Notes under the pieces: generated by a model
The model's input: only the letters and a program-made list of their open reading frames with translations
What the model was told of the DNA's origin: nothing
Databases searched by the model: none
Position numbers and translations under genes: made by a program
Source: Pseudomonas sp. MRSN 12121
GTDB taxonomy: Bacteria > Pseudomonadota > Gammaproteobacteria > Pseudomonadales > Pseudomonadaceae
DNA length: 64,000 nucleotides
Direction of reading: 5' to 3'
Assembly (NCBI RefSeq): GCF_000931465.1
Contig: NZ_CP010892.1
Location: 3,123,388-3,187,387 of the forward strand
In this document: positions 29,000 through 42,368 of the stretch, one piece after another
How the letters are laid out: each line of letters starts with the position of its first letter
How positions within the stretch are numbered: position 1 is the first letter of the stretch

Positions 29000-30997
29000 A
29001 TGACTGCCGAAAAACCGACCGAACCGCACGACAACCCGCTTCTGCCGCTGTCCCAGGCCTTGCTGTTGCCGCGCATCGCCATCGAGGACACCCGGCCGCA
29101 GATCGACGGTGGCCAGTTCGCGGTCAAGGCGGTGGCGGGGCAGGTCATCGAGGTTGGCAGCAAGGTCTTCGCCGATGGCCACGACATCCTGGCCGTGCGC
29201 CTGCGCTGGCAGGCCGACCACGACCACCACTGGCACAGTGAAACCATGCAGGACCTGGGCAACAATGCCTGGCAGGGCCGATTCCGCGTGCCCGACGCGG
29301 GCCGCTACCGCTACTGCATCGAGGCCTGGATCGATCAATTCGCCAGCTTCTGCTACGAGCTGCGCAAGAAGCACCAGGCCGGGGTGGCGGTCAGCCTCGA
29401 ATTGCAGGAGGGCCGCAACCATGTGCGGCAGGCCGCCGAACGCAGCGAGGGGCCGTTGCGCGAGCAGTTGCTGGCGCTGCACCACGAACTGGCGACCTTG
29501 CTCGAAGCCGAGCAGGTGGCGCTGTTCCTGCACGAACGCAGTGCACGGCTGATGGCCGAGGCCGATCACCGTCCCTACCTGAGCCTGAGCCCCGAGTACC
29601 CGTTGGACGTGGAGCGCGAGCGCGCCGGATTCGCCAGCTGGTACGAACTGTTTCCCCGCTCGATCACCGACGATCCGGCCCGCCACGGCACTTTCAATGA
29701 CGTGCATTCGCGCCTGGCGATGATCCATGACATGGGTTTCGACGTGCTGTATTTCCCGCCGATCCACCCGATTGGCCGGCGCTTTCGCAAGGGCCGCAAC
29801 AATGCCTTGAGCGCCGGGCCCGACGATCCGGGCAGCCCCTATGCGATCGGCAGCGAGGAGGGCGGCCACGAGGCGATCCATCCGCAGCTGGGCAGCCGTG
29901 AGGATTTCCGCCGCCTGGTGGCCGCCGCCGCCGAGCATGGCCTGGAGATCGCCCTGGATTTCGCCATCCAGTGTTCCCAGGACCACCCCTGGCTCAAGCA
30001 GCACCCGGGCTGGTTCAACTGGCGCCCGGACGGCAGCATCAAATACGCCGAGAACCCGCCGAAGAAATACCAGGACATCGTCAACGTCGACTTCTACGCC
30101 GTCGACGCCATTCCCGCGCTGTGGCTGGAGCTGCGCGACATCGTGGTCGGCTGGGTCGAGGAGGGGGTGAAGATCTTTCGCGTGGACAACCCCCACACCA
30201 AGCCACTGCCGTTCTGGCAATGGCTGATCGCCGATGTGCGGGCGCGCTACCCGGAGGTGATCTTCCTGGCCGAGGCCTTCACCACCCCGGCGATGATGGC
30301 GCGCCTGGGCAAGATCGGTTACTCCCAGAGCTACACCTATTTCACCTGGCGCAACACCAAGAGCGAACTGGCGAGCTACTTCACCGAGCTGAACCAGTCG
30401 CCGTGGCGCGAATGCTACCGGCCGAACTTCTTCGTCAATACCCCGGACATCAACCCGTTCTTTCTCCATGAGTCGGGTCGCCCGGGATTTCTTATCCGCG
30501 CCGCGCTGGCCACCATGGGCTCGGGGCTGTGGGGCATGTATTCGGGCTTCGAGCTGTGCGAGGCGGCGCCGATACCGGGCCGCGAGGAATACCTGGACTC
30601 GGAGAAATACGAGATCCGCCCGCGGGATTTCAACGCTCCCGGCAACATCATCGCCGAGATCGCCCAGCTCAATCGCATTCGCCGGCAGAACCCGGCGCTG
30701 CACAGCCACCTGGGCCTGCAGCTGTACAACGCGTGGAACGACAACATCCTGTATTTCGGCAAGCGCACCGCCGACCGCAGCAACTTCATCCTGGTGGCGG
30801 TCAGCCTCGACCCGGTCAACGCCCAGGAGGCGCATTTCGAGTTGCCGCTGTGGGAGCTGGGCCTGCCCGACGACGCGCAGACCCGCGGCGAAGACCTGAT
30901 GAACGGGCACCGCTGGACCTGGTACGGCAAGGTCCAGTTCATGCGCATCGAGCCCTGGCGACAACCCTTCGGGATCTGGCGCCTGAGCGTCGAATGA
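29000..30997 (+). CDS. glgE: Maltosyltransferase GlgE (alpha-1,4-glucan:maltose-1-phosphate)
   Basis: A 665-residue GH13 subfamily 3 enzyme that transfers maltosyl units from maltose-1-phosphate to the end of alpha-1,4-glucan. The catalytic nucleophile lies in KIFRVDNPHTKP and the acid/base in EVIFLAEAFTTP; PPIHPIGRRFRKGRNN near residue 255 is a GlgE signature. It works with the TreS-maltokinase and GlgB genes downstream, turning trehalose into branched glucan. The same locus in P. aeruginosa (PA2151-PA2153) gives desiccation tolerance through glucan. AAGGAG lies 9 bases before the ATG. A REP pair separates it from treS. Confidence 0.97.
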   Translation: MTAEKPTEPHDNPLLPLSQALLLPRIAIEDTRPQIDGGQFAVKAVAGQVIEVGSKVFADGHDILAVRLRWQADHDHHWHSETMQDLGNNAWQGRFRVPDAGRYRYCIEAWIDQFASFCYELRKKHQAGVAVSLELQEGRNHVRQAAERSEGPLREQLLALHHELATLLEAEQVALFLHERSARLMAEADHRPYLSLSPEYPLDVERERAGFASWYELFPRSITDDPARHGTFNDVHSRLAMIHDMGFDVLYFPPIHPIGRRFRKGRNNALSAGPDDPGSPYAIGSEEGGHEAIHPQLGSREDFRRLVAAAAEHGLEIALDFAIQCSQDHPWLKQHPGWFNWRPDGSIKYAENPPKKYQDIVNVDFYAVDAIPALWLELRDIVVGWVEEGVKIFRVDNPHTKPLPFWQWLIADVRARYPEVIFLAEAFTTPAMMARLGKIGYSQSYTYFTWRNTKSELASYFTELNQSPWRECYRPNFFVNTPDINPFFLHESGRPGFLIRAALATMGSGLWGMYSGFELCEAAPIPGREEYLDSEKYEIRPRDFNAPGNIIAEIAQLNRIRRQNPALHSHLGLQLYNAWNDNILYFGKRTADRSNFILVAVSLDPVNAQEAHFELPLWELGLPDDAQTRGEDLMNGHRWTWYGKVQFMRIEPWRQPFGIWRLSVE

Positions 30998-31000
30998 GCC

Positions 31001-31134
31001 GTAGCCGCTGCCCGTAGCCGCTGCCGAGCGCCAGCGAGGCTGCGATCGGCTCCGAAGGAGACGCGCTCTTGAGGGCCTCAGAAGGCCCTGCGGGCCTTAT
31101 CGCAGCCTCGCTGGTGCTCGGCAGCGGCTACAGG
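31001..31134. repeat. REP-like inverted pair between glgE and treS
   Basis: A forward GTAGCCGCTGCC element (31015-31048, preceded by a partial extra copy GTAGCCGCTGCCC at about 31002) faces a reverse copy at about 31098-31133. Position inside a likely operon suggests that the hairpin could lower read-through or protect the glgE mRNA end. The 237-base interval holds no gene. Confidence 0.8.
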
Positions 31135-31234
31135 ACGGCAGCGGTCAGGGGACAGCGTTGAGAAGTGACAGGGCTACAGGTGAGTAGCCGCCGGTTTTGG
31201 GGGCTGTGGCCCCGCGAATGTTCAGGAGTGTGCA

Positions 31235-34200
31235 ATGGCGAAAAAATCCAGGTCAGCCACCTTTATCAAGGACCCGCTCTGGTACAAGGACGCGGTGATC
31301 TACCAGGTTCACGTCAAGTCCTATTTCGACTCCAACAATGACGGGATCGGCGATTTTCCCGGACTGATCGCCAAGCTCGACTACATCGCCGAACTGGGCG
31401 TGAACACCATCTGGCTGTTGCCGTTCTATCCCTCGCCACGGCGCGACGATGGCTACGACATCGCCGAGTATCGCGGGGTCAGCCCCGACTACGGGACCCT
31501 GGCCGACGCCCGGCGCTTTATCGCCGAGGCCCACAAGCGCGGGTTGCGGGTGATCACCGAACTGGTCATCAACCACACCTCGGACCAGCACCCCTGGTTC
31601 CAGCGGGCACGCAAGGCCAAGGCCGGCTCGGCGGCGCGGGACTTCTACGTGTGGTCCGACGACGACCAGAAATACGACGGCACCCGCATCATCTTCCTCG
31701 ACACCGAGAAGTCCAACTGGACCTGGGACCCGGTGGCCGGCCAGTACTTCTGGCACCGTTTCTACTCCCATCAGCCGGACCTCAATTTTGACAACCCGCA
31801 GGTGATGAAGGCGGTGCTCTCGGTGATGCGCTACTGGCTGGACATGGGCATCGACGGTCTGCGCCTGGACGCCATTCCCTACCTGATCGAGCGCGACGGC
31901 ACCAACAACGAGAACCTGCCCGAGACCCACGACGTGCTCAAGCGGATCCGCGCCGAGATCGATGCGCATTACCCGGACCGCATGCTGCTGGCCGAGGCTA
32001 ACCAGTGGCCGGAAGACACTCAGTTGTACTTTGGTGACTTCAAGGGCGACCACGGCGACGAATGCCACATGGCCTTCCACTTCCCGCTGATGCCGCGCAT
32101 GTACATGGCGCTGGCTCAGGAGGATCGCTTCCCGATCACCGATATCCTGCGCCAGACCCCGGAGATTCCCGCCAACTGCCAGTGGGCGATCTTCCTGCGC
32201 AACCACGACGAGCTGACCCTGGAGATGGTCACCGACCGCGAGCGCGACTACCTGTGGAACTACTACGCCGCCGACCGCCGCGCGCGGATCAACCTCGGCA
32301 TCCGCCGGCGCCTGGCGCCGCTGATGGAGCGCGACCGGCGCCGCGTCGAGCTGCTCAACAGCCTGCTGCTGTCGATGCCGGGCACACCGACCCTGTATTA
32401 CGGCGACGAGATCGGCATGGGCGACAACATCTACCTGGGCGACCGCGACGGCGTGCGCACGCCGATGCAGTGGTCGATCGACCGCAACGGCGGCTTCTCC
32501 CGGGCCGACCCGGCAAGCCTGGTCCTGCCGCCGATCATGGACCCGCTGTACGGCTACCTGTCGGTGAACGTCGAGACCCAGTCCGGCGACCCTCATTCGC
32601 TGCTCAACTGGACCCGGCGCATGCTGGCGATCCGCAAGCAATCCAAGGCGTTCGGTCGCGGCAGCCTGAAAATGCTGTCGCCGAGCAACCGCCGGATCCT
32701 GGCCTACACCCGCGAATACACCACGGAGGATGGCCGGCACGAGATCATCCTCTGCGTGGCCAACGTCTCGCGCAGCGCCCAGGCCGCCGAGCTGGACCTC
32801 TCGGCGTTCGCCGGCATGGTGCCGGTGGAGATGCTGGGCGGGAACGCGTTCCCGCCGATCGGCCAGTTGAATTTCCTCCTGACCCTGGCGCCCTACGGCT
32901 TCTACTGGTTCATGCTGGCGGCGGAAAACCAGATGCCCAGCTGGCACGTCGAGCCCGCCCAGAGCCTGCCGGACTTCACCACCCTGGTGCTGAAGAAACG
33001 CCTGGAAGAGCTGCTCGAAGCGCCGTCGCGCAACACCCTGGAGCAGAGCGCGCTGCCGACCTGGCTGCCCAAGCGGCGCTGGTTCGCCGGCAAGGACAGC
33101 GCCATCGAACAGGTGCATATCGCCTATGGCGTGCGCTTCGGCGACCCGCAGCACCCGGTGCTGCTCAGCGAGCTGGAGGTCAGCGGTGGCGGGCAGAGCG
33201 GACGCTACCAACTGCCGTTCGGCCTGCTCGCCGAAGAGCAGATCGGCGCCGCGCTGCCGCAGCAACTGGCCCTGGCCCGGGTCCGGCGCGGGCGGCAGGT
33301 GGGGCTGATCACCGACGCCTTTGCCCTGGAGAGCTTCGTGCGCAACGTGTTGCAGGCGCTCCAGGCGCAGACCGTGCTGCCCTGCGGCGAAGGCGAGATC
33401 CGTTTCCAGGGCAGCGCGCAACTGGCGGCGCTGGGCCTGGCCGACGATGTCGAAGTGCGCTACCTGTCCGCCGAGCAGTCCAACAGTTCGGTGGTGGTGG
33501 GCGGCAGCCTGGTCCTCAAGCTGATCCGCAAGGTCGCCGCCGGGGTCCACCCGGAGCTGGAGATGAGTGCCTACCTGACCGCCGCCGGCTTCCAGCACAT
33601 TTCGCCGTTGCTCGGTTCGGTGGTGCGACGGGACGGGCAGGGCGAGGACAGTCTGCTGATGATCGCCCAGGGCTACCTGAGCAACCAGGGCGACGCCTGG
33701 GAATGGACCCAGAACAACCTGGAACGGGCGATCCGCGACGAGCTGGCCGACGCCATGTCCGAGCAGGACCAGCACTACAATGCCTTGGGTGAGCTGCAGG
33801 ATTTCGCCGGCCTGCTCGGCCAGCGCCTGGGGGAAATGCATCGGGTCCTCGCGGAGCCGAGCCGCGATCCGGCCTTCGGTGCCGAGCCCAGCACGGCCCG
33901 GGACGCCCAGGCCTGGGCGAAGCAGATCGGCGCGCAACTGGAACGCGCCTTGCAGCTGCTCAAGCAGCACCAGGCCGAGCTGAGCGTCGAGGACCAGCAG
34001 CGCGTGGCGCACTGGAGCCAGCACCGCAAGGCGATCCTGGCGTACGTCCAGGAGCTGGCGAAACAGGCGGTCGGCGGGCTGCGCATGCGGGTCCACGGCG
34101 ACCTGCACCTGGGGCAGGTGCTGGTGATCAAGGGCGATGCCTACCTGATCGACTTCGAGGGCGAGCCGGCACGGCCGCTGCATGAGCGACGGGGCAAGCA

Positions 34201-34576
34201 CAGCCCGTACAAGGATGTCAGCGGCGTGCTGCGTTCCTTCGACTATGCCGCGGCGCTGGCCCTCGGCGGCCCGAGCCTGGATGCGTCGCCCCAGACCCAG
34301 GCCGTGCGGCAACGGATCGCCGAGCGTTACCGGCACGAAGCCCGCGCCGCGTTTGTCCAGGCCTATCGCCTGGCCACGGTCGGCCTGGCCCATGCCTGGC
34401 AGGACGCGCGCGGGGAAGACGCCGCGCTGGCCCTGTTCAGCCTGGAGAAGGCGGCTTATGAAGTGGCCTACGAGGCGGAAAACCGTCCCGCCTGGCTGGC
34501 GGTGCCGCTGCGAGGGCTGCAGGGCTTGTTGAGCGAAGTGAAACCCTTTTCCGATACACCGGGTGGAGAGCTGTGA
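31235..34576 (+). CDS. treS: Trehalose synthase / maltokinase fusion (TreS-Mak)
   Basis: A 1113-residue bifunctional protein. The N-terminal ~560 residues are GH13 trehalose synthase, which interconverts trehalose and maltose; nucleophile in [14 protein letters not shown] and acid/base in [14 protein letters not shown]. The C-terminal ~430 residues are maltokinase (Mak/Pep2), which phosphorylates maltose to the GlgE substrate; its kinase-like motif [10 protein letters not shown] with YLIDFEGEP lies near residues 950-975, and [10 protein letters not shown] marks its start. The fusion is usual in Pseudomonas. The stop overlaps the glgB ATG by one base (TGATG), so the two are coupled. Confidence 0.97.
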   Translation: MAKKSRSATFIKDPLWYKDAVIYQVHVKSYFDSNNDGIGDFPGLIAKLDYIAELGVNTIWLLPFYPSPRRDDGYDIAEYRGVSPDYGTLADARRFIAEAHKRGLRVITELVINHTSDQHPWFQRARKAKAGSAARDFYVWSDDDQKYDGTRIIFLDTEKSNWTWDPVAGQYFWHRFYSHQPDLNFDNPQVMKAVLSVMRYWLDMGIDGLRLDAIPYLIERDGTNNENLPETHDVLKRIRAEIDAHYPDRMLLAEANQWPEDTQLYFGDFKGDHGDECHMAFHFPLMPRMYMALAQEDRFPITDILRQTPEIPANCQWAIFLRNHDELTLEMVTDRERDYLWNYYAADRRARINLGIRRRLAPLMERDRRRVELLNSLLLSMPGTPTLYYGDEIGMGDNIYLGDRDGVRTPMQWSIDRNGGFSRADPASLVLPPIMDPLYGYLSVNVETQSGDPHSLLNWTRRMLAIRKQSKAFGRGSLKMLSPSNRRILAYTREYTTEDGRHEIILCVANVSRSAQAAELDLSAFAGMVPVEMLGGNAFPPIGQLNFLLTLAPYGFYWFMLAAENQMPSWHVEPAQSLPDFTTLVLKKRLEELLEAPSRNTLEQSALPTWLPKRRWFAGKDSAIEQVHIAYGVRFGDPQHPVLLSELEVSGGGQSGRYQLPFGLLAEEQIGAALPQQLALARVRRGRQVGLITDAFALESFVRNVLQALQAQTVLPCGEGEIRFQGSAQLAALGLADDVEVRYLSAEQSNSSVVVGGSLVLKLIRKVAAGVHPELEMSAYLTAAGFQHISPLLGSVVRRDGQGEDSLLMIAQGYLSNQGDAWEWTQNNLERAIRDELADAMSEQDQHYNALGELQDFAGLLGQRLGEMHRVLAEPSRDPAFGAEPSTARDAQAWAKQIGAQLERALQLLKQHQAELSVEDQQRVAHWSQHRKAILAYVQELAKQAVGGLRMRVHGDLHLGQVLVIKGDAYLIDFEGEPARPLHERRGKHSPYKDVSGVLRSFDYAAALALGGPSLDASPQTQAVRQRIAERYRHEARAAFVQAYRLATVGLAHAWQDARGEDAALALFSLEKAAYEVAYEAENRPAWLAVPLRGLQGLLSEVKPFSDTPGGEL

Positions 34577-36804
34577 TGAATGTCTCGAACGAGGAACAGG
34601 CCGCAGTCCGGCGGGCATTGCCGCCGGCCAGGGATATCGACGCCCTGGTGCGCGCCGAGCACCAGGATCCCTTTGCCGTGCTCGGCCCCCATGACGACGG
34701 CGCAGGCGGCCAGTTCATCCGCGCCTTCGTGCCGGGGGCGCTGAGCGTGCAGGTGCTGGCCCGCGACGACGGCAGGGTACTGGGCAGCCTGGGCGGCACC
34801 GACGTGCCCGGGCTGTTCGTCGGTCATTTCGATACGGTCCGGCCCTATCTGCTGCGTACCCAATGGGCCGGTGGCGAGCAGGTCGGCGAGGACCCCTACA
34901 GCTTCGGCCCTTTGCTGGGGGAGATGGACCTGTACCTGTTCGCCGAGGGCAACCATCGCGACCTCGGCGCCTGCCTCGGGGCCCAGCTGAAAACCGTGGA
35001 CGGCGTGGACGGCGTGCGTTTCGCGGTCTGGGCGCCGAATGCCCGGCGGGTCTCGGTGGTCGGTGACTTCAACGCCTGGGACGGGCGCCGGCACCCGATG
35101 CGCCTGCGCCATCCGTCCGGGGTCTGGGAGCTGTTCGTACCGCGCCTGGGGCCGGGCGAAGCCTACAAATACGAAATCCTCGGCGCCCACGGCATTCTGC
35201 CGCTCAAGGCCGACCCGGTGGCGCTGGCCACCCGCCTGCCGCCGGACACCGCCTCGACGGTCGCCAGGCCCCTGGCGATCGACTGGCAGGACCACGAGTG
35301 GATGCTGGCGCGCGGCGAGCGCCAGCGGCCGGACGCGCCCCTGTCGATCTACGAACTGCACGCCGGCTCCTGGCAGTGCGAGGTCGACGACCTGGGCGAA
35401 GTGGCGCGCCAGTACAACTGGCACGAACTGGCCGAACGCCTGATCCCCTATGTGCAGGACCTGGGCTTCACCCATATCGAGCTGATGCCGATCATGGAGC
35501 ATCCCTTCGGCGGTTCCTGGGGCTACCAGCCGCTGTCGCAGTTCGCGCCGAGCGCCCGCTACGGCAGCGCCGACGACTTCGCGGCGTTCGTCAATGCCTG
35601 CCACCTGGCGGGGATCGGGGTGATTCTCGACTGGGTGCCGGCGCATTTCCCCACCGACGCCCACGGCCTGGCGCAGTTCGACGGCACCGCGCTGTACGAA
35701 TACGGCAACCCGCAAGAAGGTTTCCACCAGGACTGGGACACGCTGATCTACAACCTGGGGCGCACCGAAGTCCATGGCTTCATGCTGGCGTCGGCGCTGC
35801 ACTGGCTCAAGCATTTCCATGTCGACGGCCTGCGGGTGGACGCCGTGGCCTCGATGCTCTATCGCGACTATTCGCGCAATCCCGGGGAGTGGGTGCCGAA
35901 CCGCCACGGCGGCCGCGAAAACCTCGAGGCCATCGATTTCCTGCGCCATCTCAACGATGTGATCGCCCTGGAAACCCCCGGCGCGCTGGTGATCGCCGAG
36001 GAGTCCACGGCCTGGCCCGGGGTCAGCCAGGGCACCCAGCAGGGTGGCCTGGGCTTTTCCTACAAATGGAACATGGGCTGGATGCATGACTCGCTGCACT
36101 ACATCCAGCAGGACCCGGTGTACCGCGCCCACCACCACAACGAGCTGAGCTTCGGCCTGGTGTACGCCTGGTCCGAGCGGTTCATCCTGCCGATCTCCCA
36201 TGACGAGGTGGTGCACGGCAAGCATTCGCTGATCGACAAGATGCCCGGCGATCGCTGGCAGAAATTCGCCAACCTGCGCGCCTACCTGAGTTTCATGTGG
36301 ACCCATCCGGGCAAGAAACTGCTGTTCATGGGTTGCGAGTTCGGCCAGTGGCGCGAGTGGAACCACGACCAGCAACTGGACTGGTACCTGCTGCAATACC
36401 CCGAGCACCGCGGCGTGCAGCAACTGGTGGGCGATCTCAACCGGCTGTATCGCGAGCACCCGGCGCTGCATGACCAGGACGACGCGCCCCAGGGGTTCCA
36501 GTGGCTGATCGGCGACGACGCGATCAACAGCGTCTATGCCTGGCTGCGCTGGAGCAAGGACGGCAAGCCGTTGCTGGTAGTGGCCAACTTCACCCCCGTA
36601 CCGCGCCAGGCCTACCGGGTCGGCGTGCCCTTCGGCGGGCGCTGGGGCGAATTGCTCAACAGCGATGCCGCCACCTACGCCGGTTCCAACTACGGCAACG
36701 GCGGCGGGGCCAGCACCGAAGACGAACCGAGCCATGGCCAGGCATTGTCGCTGGTGCTGAACCTGCCGCCGCTGGCGGTGCTGATCCTGCAGCCGGAGGG
36801 TTGA
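34576..36804 (+). CDS. glgB: 1,4-alpha-glucan branching enzyme GlgB
   Basis: A 742-residue GH13 branching enzyme introducing alpha-1,6 links into the glucan made by GlgE or GlgA. It has the N1 and CBM48 N-terminal domains ([25 protein letters not shown] near 155), a catalytic barrel with nucleophile in [17 protein letters not shown] and acid/base in [11 protein letters not shown], and the C-terminal beta domain. A GTG lies directly before the chosen ATG; ATG is used because it follows the GGAGAG site at a better spacing and shares the TGATG junction. Confidence 0.97.
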   Translation: MNVSNEEQAAVRRALPPARDIDALVRAEHQDPFAVLGPHDDGAGGQFIRAFVPGALSVQVLARDDGRVLGSLGGTDVPGLFVGHFDTVRPYLLRTQWAGGEQVGEDPYSFGPLLGEMDLYLFAEGNHRDLGACLGAQLKTVDGVDGVRFAVWAPNARRVSVVGDFNAWDGRRHPMRLRHPSGVWELFVPRLGPGEAYKYEILGAHGILPLKADPVALATRLPPDTASTVARPLAIDWQDHEWMLARGERQRPDAPLSIYELHAGSWQCEVDDLGEVARQYNWHELAERLIPYVQDLGFTHIELMPIMEHPFGGSWGYQPLSQFAPSARYGSADDFAAFVNACHLAGIGVILDWVPAHFPTDAHGLAQFDGTALYEYGNPQEGFHQDWDTLIYNLGRTEVHGFMLASALHWLKHFHVDGLRVDAVASMLYRDYSRNPGEWVPNRHGGRENLEAIDFLRHLNDVIALETPGALVIAEESTAWPGVSQGTQQGGLGFSYKWNMGWMHDSLHYIQQDPVYRAHHHNELSFGLVYAWSERFILPISHDEVVHGKHSLIDKMPGDRWQKFANLRAYLSFMWTHPGKKLLFMGCEFGQWREWNHDQQLDWYLLQYPEHRGVQQLVGDLNRLYREHPALHDQDDAPQGFQWLIGDDAINSVYAWLRWSKDGKPLLVVANFTPVPRQAYRVGVPFGGRWGELLNSDAATYAGSNYGNGGGASTEDEPSHGQALSLVLNLPPLAVLILQPEG

Positions 36805-36830
36805 GGCGACTGGCCGCTGCATGCAGCGGA

Positions 36831-36896
36831 TCGCGAGCAAGCTTCGCTCCTACGGGGGATACACATTCCCCTTGTAGGAGCGAAGCTTGCTCGCGA
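36831..36896. repeat. REPIN: perfect 23-bp inverted repeat (GTAGGAGCG family)
   Basis: TCGCGAGCAAGCTTCGCTCC-TAC at 36831-36853 and its exact reverse complement at 36874-36896, with a 20-base centre that itself can pair (GGGGA/TCCCC). The resulting nearly continuous hairpin sits 26 bases after the glgB stop and between convergent genes, a likely transcription stop or mRNA end. A degenerate piece of the other REP family (TAGCCGCTGCCA) follows at about 36943. Confidence 0.88.
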
Positions 36897-36966
36897 TTAG
36901 GCCCGCCCGGACACCATCGATTACGCTCCCCCCGCAACCCCATAGCCGCTGCCACAGGTGTTTGTC

Positions 36967-37665
36967 TCAGCCCTGGGCCAGGGCCTTTGCCGCTTCGTCG
37001 ATCAGATCGGCGACCTCGGTGGCCCGGGACGCCAGGGACGCATGGCTGGCCTCCAGGCTGATGATCTTGCGCGCGCCCAGGCGCGCCGCCATGCGCTGCT
37101 GGTTCTGCGGCGCGATCATGCGGTCTTCGGTGGAGATCTGGTACCAGGAGGGCCGGTGCTTCCACGCCGGGTCGCCCAGGGTGTCGCCGAAGGTGCTGGC
37201 CAGCGGCGCCTTCTGGGTCAGGCCCATGATCAGCCCCTCGCGCTCCGGCAGGTCCTGGCAGAAACTTTCATGGAACAGCTCCGGCTTGACCCAGAGGTAA
37301 CCGTCGCTGTCGGGCTGCAGGTTGGCGGCGGCCACAGGCGGGTGCTGCTGGGTGATGCCGCCCGGGCTTTCCCCGGCATCGGGGGCGAACGCGGCGATGT
37401 ACACCAGGCCCGCGACATTCGGCGCCAGGCCGGCCGCGCTGATCACCGCGCCGCCATAGGAATGGCCGACCAGCAGCACCTGGCCTTCCTGCTGCGCCAC
37501 CAGCTTGCGGGTGCGTTCGACATCCTCGGCCAGCGAGGTCAGCGGCAGCTCGACCGCGCGAATCCGCGTGTGGCCGCGTTGCAGCAGTTCGCCTATGACC
37601 TTGTTCCAGTGGGCGGCGCCGCCCCAGAAACCGTGGACCAGCACAATCGTGGGTGTATCGCTCAT
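36967..37665 (-). CDS. Alpha/beta-hydrolase family esterase
   Basis: A 232-residue alpha/beta-hydrolase. The oxyanion segment VLVHGFWGGAAHW is at residues 8-20, the nucleophile elbow is GHSYGG (Ser near residue 64), the acid lies in STEDRMIAP and the catalytic His in LEASHASLAS. It resembles EstC-type esterases of plant-associated bacteria. No signal peptide is seen. Substrate unknown. It lies on the minus strand downstream of the PIG-L and EEP genes, beyond a 144-base gap, and is convergent with glgB. Confidence 0.85.
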   Translation of the reverse strand: MSDTPTIVLVHGFWGGAAHWNKVIGELLQRGHTRIRAVELPLTSLAEDVERTRKLVAQQEGQVLLVGHSYGGAVISAAGLAPNVAGLVYIAAFAPDAGESPGGITQQHPPVAAANLQPDSDGYLWVKPELFHESFCQDLPEREGLIMGLTQKAPLASTFGDTLGDPAWKHRPSWYQISTEDRMIAPQNQQRMAARLGARKIISLEASHASLASRATEVADLIDEAAKALAQG

Positions 37666-37809
37666 GGAATGACTCCCAGGTTGAAAACAGCGGTAAGGAG
37701 GGTGATCAGCCCCACTGATGCCACGGGGCAGCGCAACCAGAGTGCCTGAGTATCGATGACAACCGAGCCGCACGCACGGCCCGGCCCCGGCGAATGTTTG
37801 AGCAAATGT

Positions 37810-38604
37810 TCAGAGGTGTACTTCCACGGTCAGCGGCAGGTGGTCCGACAGGTGCGTCCAGGGTTTGTGGCCGAGGATCCTCGGCGCGTGGCTGCGGGCG
37901 TTGCGCAGGTAGATGCGGTCCAGGCGCAGCAGCGGCCAGCGCGCCGGGTAGGTCTTGGCCGGGCGGCCCTGGTGGCGTTCGAAGGCTTCGTGCAGGTCGT
38001 CGCGCCGGGCGAGGGTGGCGTTGCCATGCAACTGCCAGTCGTTGAAGTCGCCGGCGATGATCACCGGCGCGTCGTCGGGCAGGGATTCGAGCAACTGGCC
38101 CAGCAGCGCCAACTGCAACTGGCGATGGCCTTCCAGCAGGCTCAGGTGCACGCAGATGGCGTGCACCTCGGCGTGCCCCGGCACATCCAGCACGCAATGC
38201 AGCAACCCGCGGCGCTCGGGGCCGGTAATCGAGACGTCGAGGTTGCGGTACTGGCGGATCGGGTATTTCGACAGCAGGGCGTTGCCGTGGTGACCGTCGG
38301 GATAGACCGCGTTGCGCCCGTAGGCATAGTCGCTCCACATGCTGTCGGCGAGAAATTCGTATTGCGACTGCTGCGGCCAGTTGTTGTAGCGGCTGGCATG
38401 GCGCTCGTGCTCGCCCAACACCTCCTGGAGAAACACCAGGTCGGCCTGGGTGCTGCGCACCGCGTCGCGCAGCTCCGGCAGGATGAAACGGCGGTTCAGG
38501 GCGGTGAAGCCCTTGTGGGTGTTGACGGTCAGGATTCGCAGGCGACGGATCGCCGAAGCGTCGTCCGCCGGCGGGACAGGGCGCCTGGTGGAATCGGTAT
38601 TCAC
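37810..38604 (-). CDS. Endonuclease/exonuclease/phosphatase (EEP) family protein
   Basis: A 264-residue EEP-fold hydrolase. Typical blocks are [10 protein letters not shown] (metal-binding Asn), [11 protein letters not shown] (metal Glu), [12 protein letters not shown] (His), [10 protein letters not shown] (the GDFN signature) and the final [14 protein letters not shown] (SDH). This fold includes DNases, phosphodiesterases and sphingomyelinases; the absence of a signal peptide and of extra domains leaves the substrate open. Similar genes accompany the trehalose/glucan loci in other pseudomonads. It follows the PIG-L gene by 92 bases on the same strand. Confidence 0.85.
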   Translation of the reverse strand: MNTDSTRRPVPPADDASAIRRLRILTVNTHKGFTALNRRFILPELRDAVRSTQADLVFLQEVLGEHERHASRYNNWPQQSQYEFLADSMWSDYAYGRNAVYPDGHHGNALLSKYPIRQYRNLDVSITGPERRGLLHCVLDVPGHAEVHAICVHLSLLEGHRQLQLALLGQLLESLPDDAPVIIAGDFNDWQLHGNATLARRDDLHEAFERHQGRPAKTYPARWPLLRLDRIYLRNARSHAPRILGHKPWTHLSDHLPLTVEVHL

Positions 38605-38696
38605 GCGGGTTCCTCGTAATCGGGCCGGTTACTCATGCGACTGACACTGGGCCGGTCAGTTCAGGTTTTTCCTCGGGCGGCACGGTCCGCCCGCTG

Positions 38697-39452
38697 CTAC
38701 AGGAAAATGATCTCGTAGGGCTGGCGCAACCGTTCCAGGACCACCGGCGTCAACGTCGGCGCCAGGCCGATGCCCGGGTCGCCCTGCAACTGGCTGGCGT
38801 AGGCATGGGCGGCGTGGCGCTTGCGGGCCACGGTCCAGGTATCCAGGCGCAGCTTGCGGGCACGGTGCCAGGGCAGCAGGTGTTCGTCGCGGGGCGACCA
38901 GTGCCAGGCCCATACCGGCACCTCGTGAAAGGCCACGCCAGCCTGGGCCGAGGCCTTGGCGCAGGCCCGGCCGACGGCCTCGTGGTCGTCGTTGCCGTCT
39001 TCGCGCCAGGTACTGAACACCACATCGTCGGGGCGCAGGTAGCGGCCGATGAACTGGCTCAACTGGTGCTCGCGTTCTTCCAGCGCGTTGTCGACGAAGC
39101 CGCCGCGAATCCATTTCAGGCTATGCAGGGGCAGGCCCAGCCGGCGCAGGGCCTCGACGCTTTCCTGGGGGCGGAACACGCTCAGGCGACGTTCCGACCA
39201 CAGGTCGGAGCCGGGGTGGCTGGCGCTGCCGTCGGTCACGGAAATCAGTTGCAGCGGGTGGCCGTGGTGGGCCAGCACCTGCAGCAGGCCGCCGCAGGTC
39301 AGCACTTCGTCGCCGGGGTGCGGGGCGATCACCACCGCGCGGGCGCCGGCCGGCACCAGGCTGGCAATGTTGATGGGGGGGACGTCGTGCGACCGGCGGG
39401 AGCCGTTCCAGATCTGCTCCGGCCAGGTATCGCTCAGGGGTATGGATTTCAT
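38697..39452 (-). CDS. PIG-L/LmbE-type deacetylase with altered active-site motif
   Basis: A 251-residue PIG-L/LmbE family protein, whose members are Zn-dependent N-acetylglucosamine deacetylases. The family motif normally reads PHPDDE; here it is VIAPHPGDEVLTCGG (near residue 42), so the first Asp, which acts as general base in MshB, is Gly, while the His and second Asp that bind zinc remain. The distal metal His is present in DGNDDHEAVGRA. Activity is therefore doubtful or altered. It lies between the two glucan loci, upstream of the EEP gene on the same strand. Confidence 0.82.
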   Translation of the reverse strand: MKSIPLSDTWPEQIWNGSRRSHDVPPINIASLVPAGARAVVIAPHPGDEVLTCGGLLQVLAHHGHPLQLISVTDGSASHPGSDLWSERRLSVFRPQESVEALRRLGLPLHSLKWIRGGFVDNALEEREHQLSQFIGRYLRPDDVVFSTWREDGNDDHEAVGRACAKASAQAGVAFHEVPVWAWHWSPRDEHLLPWHRARKLRLDTWTVARKRHAAHAYASQLQGDPGIGLAPTLTPVVLERLRQPYEIIFL

Positions 39453-39731
39453 GTGTCACATCCTTGTTCCGGGCAGTCGGCACACGGCGAGGGCCGGTCC
39501 GCTTGGGTTCGCGCCCGGTGTCGACCCGGGTGCCGGCGCTCCATACCTTGGATTGCCGTCCTGCAAGAGTGTTCAATCATACACAGCCGCCGGTCGCCGT
39601 CGCAGGGCCCCGCGGTTTTTTTCTGCTGCTGCCGCTCAGGGGGCCCACGATACCCGGGAACAGGCGCCGGGCACCATCGTACATTTGTCCGATGGTGGGC
39701 TGTTGTCGAGCCGTTATTCCAGGCGCCAGGC

Positions 39732-41894
<2,163 letters not shown>

Positions 41895-42027
41895 AAAGGC
41901 TCCTGCCAATGGCGATGCGAATCAAAATGGCGATGCGAATCAAGCGGGATGAAACAGCGCGGCGAGCGGGCACGCGGTGGTGCTGGCGCACCACGCGTGG
42001 CAGAGGGCGACGACAGGGGGCGAAAGG

Positions 42028-42348
42028 TCAGCTGGCCGGTGGCTTGCTGCGTGGCGCGCGCGGTTTTTTCGCCGCCGGGCTCTTGGGGGCGGCGGGGAGG
42101 CTCTTTTCTCCGGGCGGCACTAGGGAGGCCGCGGCGGACTTGCTGGCCTTGGGCTTGGCGGCCGCCGGTTTGGCGCTCTTGGCGGGCGCGGCGCGGGTGG
42201 CCCGGGGCGGCTTGCTCGGGGCCAGGGCCTCGGCTTCGGCCAGCTTGCGGGCCATTTCCCAATGACGATGTTCCTGGCCTTCGGGCCGGCCTTCCGACTC
42301 CCAGATTTGATAGGCGAATTCACGAATGCGTTTGTCGTCGGTACTCAT
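42028..42348 (-). CDS. DUF2934 protein with Lys/Ala/Pro-rich tail
   Basis: A 106-residue protein. Residues 1-40 match DUF2934 (RIREFAYQIWESEGRPEGQEHRHWEMA), a short helical domain of unknown function. The remaining ~65 residues are a low-complexity tail of alternating Lys, Ala and Pro with strong positive charge, resembling histone-like or nucleic-acid-binding tails. It is found in the same place, between treY and glgX, in P. aeruginosa (PA2161). AGGAG precedes the ATG. Conserved placement suggests a role with glucan or trehalose enzymes, but none is known. Confidence 0.85.
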   Translation of the reverse strand: MSTDDKRIREFAYQIWESEGRPEGQEHRHWEMARKLAEAEALAPSKPPRATRAAPAKSAKPAAAKPKASKSAAASLVPPGEKSLPAAPKSPAAKKPRAPRSKPPAS

Positions 42349-42368
42349 CGCAATGCTCCTGAAATGAC

